Shown piece after piece: positions 59,269 to 64,000 of a stretch of DNA of 64,000 nt. Each line of letters begins with the position of its first letter. Position 1 is the first letter of the stretch. The DNA is taken from positions 22,855,803 through 22,919,802 of the forward strand of contig CM028339.1 in NCBI GenBank assembly GCA_016647705.1, read 5' to 3'. The DNA is from Eucommia ulmoides. Lineage: Eukaryota; Streptophyta; Magnoliopsida; Garryales; Eucommiaceae. Under the pieces are notes generated by a model. That model was not told the DNA's origin. It saw nothing but the letters and a program-made list of their open reading frames with translations, and did not search any database. A program made the translations under genes and the position numbers.

Positions 59269-60727
59269 TTACAAAAATGGAATAATCGTGCCCTTGATAT
59301 CTCAATCGTCATCATTTTTTTGTCCCAAGTTCGAGTTGAGTTTTTTTTTTTTTTTTTTTTTTTATCAAATCACATGGGTAGACATGGCAGTGTGGCATGA
59401 AATTGGGTAACAAATGTTACTCTTCTTCTGATGTTGAATTTCATTGATGGTTTATTTACATGTATATACAGTTGATCAATATACAGTTGGAAATTTCCTG
59501 TTACATATGTATCTCTTTATTTTAAGGCTATTCTGTGAATTTACCACTGTTGTGTTCTGATTTAGTGTGTGAAAGGTTTGGAGTTTCTTATGATTCTGCA
59601 TTTAACTTGTGTTGCCAACTATTGAATCTCAACAGACCACTAAACTAAGATTGTACAAAGCAAAAAAGAAGAACCTCAGAGAGAGAATTCTAATATTTGC
59701 TGCAAAAGTAGCATGTTTTTTTCCTTCTTTTAATTCTCATTGCCTGCAAATTTAACCTGTCAAAGTGAGGTTCATTTAGGGATAATTGGTCAATTGGATC
59801 GTATCTATTGATTATGTTTTACCTTGTGTTTTAGTCAGATGATGGTTCATGCTCTCTTATATCTTTAGTTAGATATTTCTAATTAAGGTTTGTGTTGCCA
59901 GCCACATGTCACCCTCCGTCGCTGCATGCGCGTTGCCCTACCGTCAGACCTCAAGCTTCCAATCAACGAAGTTCAACTATCGGTCAACGGAATTTTTTTT
60001 AGTTATATGTAGATATTTTTTTTTTGTGTATTTTTTAGTTATATTTTAGTATTTTTTTTAATTACATTTTTAAATGTATTTTAAAGTTATATTTTTCAGT
60101 TACATTTATGAAATTTTTCGGGTGAGCGGCAATTGGAAAATTAATTGAATGTCATTAAAAAAATAACAGGAATGTTACTAAAAAATTAATAATGTAACTA
60201 AAAAAAAAAAAAAGAAAAAAAAAAAACTTAAAAGGCAATCGGAAGTGTGTTGACTGACGATGTTGGAATTCGGCGCCCGAAATCTGATGGCCGACGGCGG
60301 TGAAGTGGCTATTGGCAATGGAACCCTAAGTTGGAACATGAGTTTGCATGATCTCGAATAGACGCGACCAAAATTAAAATACTTATCTGATTTATGTGTT
60401 TTTATTAATTTGATACAATTTTTAGGATCTTTCACCAGTTATCTCATGAAGGTTCAAATTTTTTCCTTTCCATGAATGAAATCAATTGATAAAAACCCGA
60501 ATGTTCAAATTACGTGTGTTTTAATTAAGTTTAAAAGTTATTCTAATCAAGTTTTTAAAATTTTAAACTTATTGTAATATAATTTGGTTCTTCATGTTCC
60601 GTCATTGGATTAAACAACAATTTGCTTCAAGGACAAAATTAAAACACTTTCAAATGTTTAAGAATTTAAATAAAAATTTTAAAATATCAAATATAATCTT
60701 CTTCTTTTTTTTCTTTTTCTTTTTTTT
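59269..60727. other. Shikimate kinase 3' flank and AT-rich intergenic DNA
   Basis: A T-run (about 59341-59363) follows the stop codon. From 59990 to 60115 there are repeated TTTTTAGTTATATTT-type words, and A-runs occur at 60200-60225. The minus-strand frame at 60178-60435 has no recognisable features. No gene is seen. Confidence 0.45.
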
Positions 60728-60942
60728 TATAAATCATCCGATATTCGATGACCACATTGGATTTCGACTAAATCCGGATCGAGCCAAGTCGAACCACAAA
60801 GGGGACAAAGCTCTCCCTACCGGGTTTTAACGTAGCTGCATTAAAATTCAGTATGGAGAGCTTTGTCACCTTTGTGATCCAACCTGGCTCGACCCAGATT
60901 AATCAAAACTCAATGTGGTTATCGGATACCGGATGATTTATA
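60728..60942. mobile_element. Foldback MITE-like hairpin, about 215 bp
   Basis: Two arms of about 100 bases are roughly 80% complementary: TATAAATCATCCGATATTCG at the left and GTATCCGG...TTATA at the right. Pairing continues through CCACATTG, CGAGCCA, CACAAAGG and GACAAAGCTCTCC. Only a short loop (around CGTAGCTGCATT) separates them. There is no obvious TSD beyond TA. It could be a MITE or a transcribed hairpin. Confidence 0.7.
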
Positions 60943-61089
60943 CCAAAAAACAAAAAGGACCCATGGAGTAATTATATATATATATATATATGAGGGTGAT
61001 TTTTTGGACCATAATTCCACGACTTTTCATGTTTATCCTAATTTTTTTTTATAAAAATTCTAATTCTAAAACTATATTATCTTTATGAC

Positions 61090-61560
61090 AAAAATGTCCC
61101 TCAATTAATTTTTTAATAATAAATACAGATCACCACATAAAATATTTACTCTTCCATCACAGCCACAACAACCATTTGTTATCACCGTTATCACCACTAC
61201 AATAAATATTTACTATCACCATCATAACTATCATAGCAAATATTCGCTATCACCATCACCACCACTACAACAACCATGTACTATCAACATCACCACCACA
61301 ACCAATATTCGCTATCACCACCAGTACCACCAATAAATATTCACTATCGCCACTATCATCATCACAACAATTCAACAAACATTTGCTATCACCAATACCA
61401 CCACCACAACTAATATTTCTACTACAGCCACCACCATAATAAATATTTACTATTACCACCACCAGAACCAACATCACAACAAATACTAGAAAAATCAACA
61501 ACAATTTCAACAAATCGCAATCAAACATTGCAGTAAATTTCAAATAAAAAATAACATTTA
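61090..61560. repeat. Degenerate CACCATCACCA / AAATATT(C/T)ACTATCACC minisatellite
   Basis: Units of about 30-45 bases combine ACAACxAATATTCGCTATCAC and CACCACCAC words and repeat loosely about ten times. The minus-strand Gly/Val/Asp-rich frame is a consequence of the repeat. Confidence 0.6.
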
Positions 61561-62219
61561 CAGTAAATTTCTTGAATGTTCAAATGTTAATTGTTTAATA
61601 AAATATTGTCATTACACAAAAAATATCAACAGAAAAAAAAAAAATAAAAAAAAAAAAAAATCAACAAATTTGTTGACATCATTCAAACAATCAATAACAA
61701 AAGTCAAACTCACACATTTGTTACTACTGTATAAACAATTAGCCATAAAAATCAAATCTTTATTTTCTGATGACTTTCAAAGAAAATTCTGCCATTTTCT
61801 AGAAATAAGAGAGAGAAGGGGAGGAAATAGCAATGCAACGATGTGATAAATTTAAAAAGCGATAACAGGATACCGTGGCGCATGAAAAATGCAATGTTCG
61901 CGAACAACCAGGATTGGGTCGCCACCACTAGATTTTGTGGTGGTGGCCCAGATCTAGCTGTTTGTGGCCAGGTCGTCGCGTAGCGAAACCAAATCTGCCA
62001 GCGGACAACTAGATCGCCAACAGCCACCCCAAAATCCGATGGCAATGATCTTGTTTTGATTAGAGAGAGAGAGAGAGGAGGTTGTTTCACCAAGATCCGC
62101 TCCACTGGTTGTCCTGGTGAATATGTTAAAAAAGATTGAAGGCTCCAATGGTAGTGGTTAGGCGACACTGGCTTGATGGTGATGGCCAAGGAACAGAGAG
62201 AAAATAGACGAAAAAAGTT
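61561..62219. other. Intergenic segment with an unidentified minus-strand frame
   Basis: A 145-codon minus-strand open frame spans 62189-61752. I recognise no domain and see no homopolymer explanation for all of it. It contains hydrophobic stretches near its end and a (GA)n tract at 62060-62077. It may be part of an unrecognised repeat; I do not call it a gene. Confidence 0.3.
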
Positions 62220-62330
62220 CTAAATAGAATATAAACGAGTTTTAGACCTGCGTATTGCACGAATTTTTAGATTTTTTCCTATATTATATTCTCAACATTG
62301 AAACATGAAAATTTAGATGTCGTTTGTTTG

Positions 62331-62362
<32 letters not shown>

Positions 62363-63200
62363 TAGTAATAGCCAGGAGCAAGCACATAAATTTTAATAAG
62401 TAATGAAATAATATAAATACCAAAAATAAATATACTATTAAAAATTACATAAATAATGATAAAAATGAAATTATATTTCTAAAAATTAACTTTTACTAAT
62501 ATATATGAAATAATAATCAAAGAATAATAAATTAGGATTAATTTTATCAATTTTTGTAAGTCGACAAATTCTAATTTTTAATTAGTTTATATCGTATCTA
62601 CTTTCTTTTAGGGTAAAGCACAATAGTTATTTTTTTTTTAAGTAATTTAAAACGTGTACCGGGTGCAAGTAATCGTTTTATATTTGTTCCTCAATTAAGG
62701 AAAAAATATAACTTAAACAATTTTTTATTTTTTAAAATGATTGGAAAATTTAAGTTAAAATGTTTCCAAACTATTAGTATTCTTTATTGAATAAATGAAT
62801 TTATCATGAAGTTTTTTCATTAAATATACTTATGCTAAAATTAGTAAGATTAATAAGAGTTCAAATAAGTTCTTTTAAGCTTTCTTACGCCTTCAAGGAT
62901 TTAAGTTTTAGACACGCGTATGGCACAAAAAATTATAATAAATTCTTAATATTAAAGCATGAAACACATAGATATCATTTGATTATTTTAGTAGCAAAGT
63001 CTGGGAGTAGATGTAAATTTTTTTTAGCAAGTAACGATGTTTTATAAATGTTGAACATACTATAAAATAACAAACAAATAATTATAAATTAGGATTAATT
63101 TTATCAATTTTTGCATATCAACAAAATTCTAATTTAATTTATTTATACTGTATCTACTTTCTTTTTGGGTGCAAATATTTTTTGAATCACAATTATTTTT
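62220..63200 (+). repeat. Imperfect direct duplication, about 650 bp apart
   Basis: The blocks 62220-62650 and 62880-63200 share, in order, TTTTAGAC..GCGTAT, ACATTGAAACATGAAA/TTAAAGCATGAAACA, TAATAAATTAGGATTAATTT and TATCTACTTTCTTTT. A long T run (about 62331-62361) lies in the first block. No coding capacity. Confidence 0.6.
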
Positions 63201-63787
63201 TAAAATAATTTAAAATGTGGACCGAAAAAATTAATCATATATTTATACATTAAATAGAAAAAAAAAATAATTAAAAAAAGAAGAAGACAAAATTGACAGG
63301 GGCAACTCATATTATTTGATATATAAAAAATAAAAATAACAAAATATATAAAAATTCACCAAAGAATTTGAAAGAATCATTTTCTAAATATATTAAAACT
63401 TCCTCATTTCTTAAAGTATTAGATATTGGATATTAGACATTAGAGTATATATTAAAGTGGGAATATCATCAATTAATATTAAAACTAGGAAAATTAAATT
63501 AAAGCACAACGGTGATTAAGTTGTAGTTTTTTTTTATACGGTAAAATATGTCCGAACCAACTTATGTGCATCTCAATTAATCACCTCATTGGACAATCTT
63601 AACGGCGTATTCTCTCATATCGGTTTGGTGCATTTAGAATTAATTCATAATTTAATTCTTAGAGTGTTTTCTACGAGAATTAAACTTGGGAGTATTGATG
63701 GCCAGTTTAAAATTTCATATTTTTCTAATGTAATTTCAACGGCTTGAAGTCCCCGCAAGATTTTTAAAATGAAAACACCGCCAAAAA
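63201..63787. other. AT-rich upstream region of the PPR gene
   Basis: AT-rich sequence with no coding potential; it presumably includes the promoter of the following gene. No clear TATA position can be assigned among many AT stretches. Confidence 0.4.
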
Positions 63788-64000
63788 ATGATAACAACAC
63801 CGCAAGATCCAACCTCTGTAATCGCTGCTATCAAACGGTGCACGTCCGTCCAGCACCTGAAAGCCGTGCAAGCTCATCTGCTCCGGTCCGGTCGACTCCA
63901 AGACACATGCGCCGGCGCACTGATCGAGTCCACCGCCGTCAAACTCCGCGGCCACTTGCCCTACGCCCATTCCATCTTCTCTTCTATCCACAACCCTAAC
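63788..64000 (+). CDS. Pentatricopeptide-repeat protein, N-terminal 71 codons (cut by window edge)
   Basis: The frame opens at ATG 63788, the first ATG after an in-frame TGA at 63770-63772, and stays open to the window end. It starts MITTPQDPTSVIAAIKRCTS and continues with VQHLKAVQAHLLRSG (21-35) and LPYAHSIFSSIHNPN (57-71). These match the start of plant PLS-class PPR proteins: an opening 'C.s...lkqiHahllrsG' helix pair followed by 'l.yA..iF..i..pn'. Such proteins act in mitochondria or chloroplasts in RNA editing, splicing or processing. The local rise in GC content supports coding. The missing C-terminus would show whether it ends in E or DYW domains. Confidence 0.85.
   Translation, partial: MITTPQDPTSVIAAIKRCTSVQHLKAVQAHLLRSGRLQDTCAGALIESTAVKLRGHLPYAHSIFSSIHNPN

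Noticed and set aside
63769-63999. Plus-strand frame starting at ATG 63769 and an overlapping minus-strand frame at 63764-63991
   Set aside because: The frame from ATG 63788 reads clear PPR sequence; the other two are shadow frames in GC-rich coding DNA.

Overview
This window is nuclear DNA from a flowering plant, probably a dicot; I cannot name the species. The evidence is spliced genes with GT-AG introns and plant-specific products, surrounded by plant-type SINEs, MITEs, hAT and Mutator-like elements and nested LTR retrotransposons. Only four protein-coding loci are well supported, and they lie toward the two ends. Most open frames elsewhere are shadows in repeats or low-complexity DNA.

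Layout. (1) 1-7.2 kb is repeat-rich. It holds a decayed duplicate of the promoter and first exon of the DRG gene (892-1402, stop codon after five codons), a 1.2 kb Mutator-like element (1490-2699) and a minus-strand gypsy LTR with its primer-binding region (4.93-6.42 kb). (2) 7.6-15.2 kb is a complete ten-exon gene for a DRG1-class developmentally regulated GTP-binding protein (368 aa). Its introns carry a Tourist-like MITE, an 841 bp hAT-type element with an exact 8 bp target-site duplication (TSD), and another 341 bp Tourist-like MITE. (3) 17.1-20.07 kb (minus strand) is a three-exon RIN4/NOI-family gene (98 aa). Its tiny last exon ends in a Cys-Cys tail, and its second intron holds a SINE with a 17 bp TSD.

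(4) 22.9-54.1 kb is an LTR-retrotransposon graveyard. A minus-strand Athila-like element without coding capacity has its LTR split by a 3,183 bp solo LTR with a 5 bp TSD. A second copy of the Athila-like family (plus strand, 45.8-50.9 kb) sits inside another LTR-type repeat. A third family, with dense arrays of W-box-like TTGACC motifs, occurs three times (22.9-25.1, 28.3-29.5, 51.8-54.1 kb). A decayed element-encoded coiled-coil ORF lies at 38.4-39.9 kb.

(5) 54.1-59.3 kb is a complete ten-exon chloroplast shikimate kinase gene (290 aa), apparently with a noncoding 5' exon and an Au-type SINE in its leader intron. (6) 59.3-63.8 kb is AT-rich intergenic DNA with a foldback element and simple repeats. 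The window ends in the first 71 codons of a pentatricopeptide-repeat (PPR) protein.

The genes do not form a pathway: DRG concerns translation, RIN4/NOI immune signalling at the membrane, shikimate kinase aromatic amino-acid synthesis in plastids, and PPR proteins organelle RNA processing. The least expected signals are in the repeats: an array of GNRA-loop hairpins in the solo LTR, W-box arrays, palindrome arrays, and a duplicated DRG promoter in front of a dead exon. Exon boundaries were worked out by hand from splice sites and reading frame.
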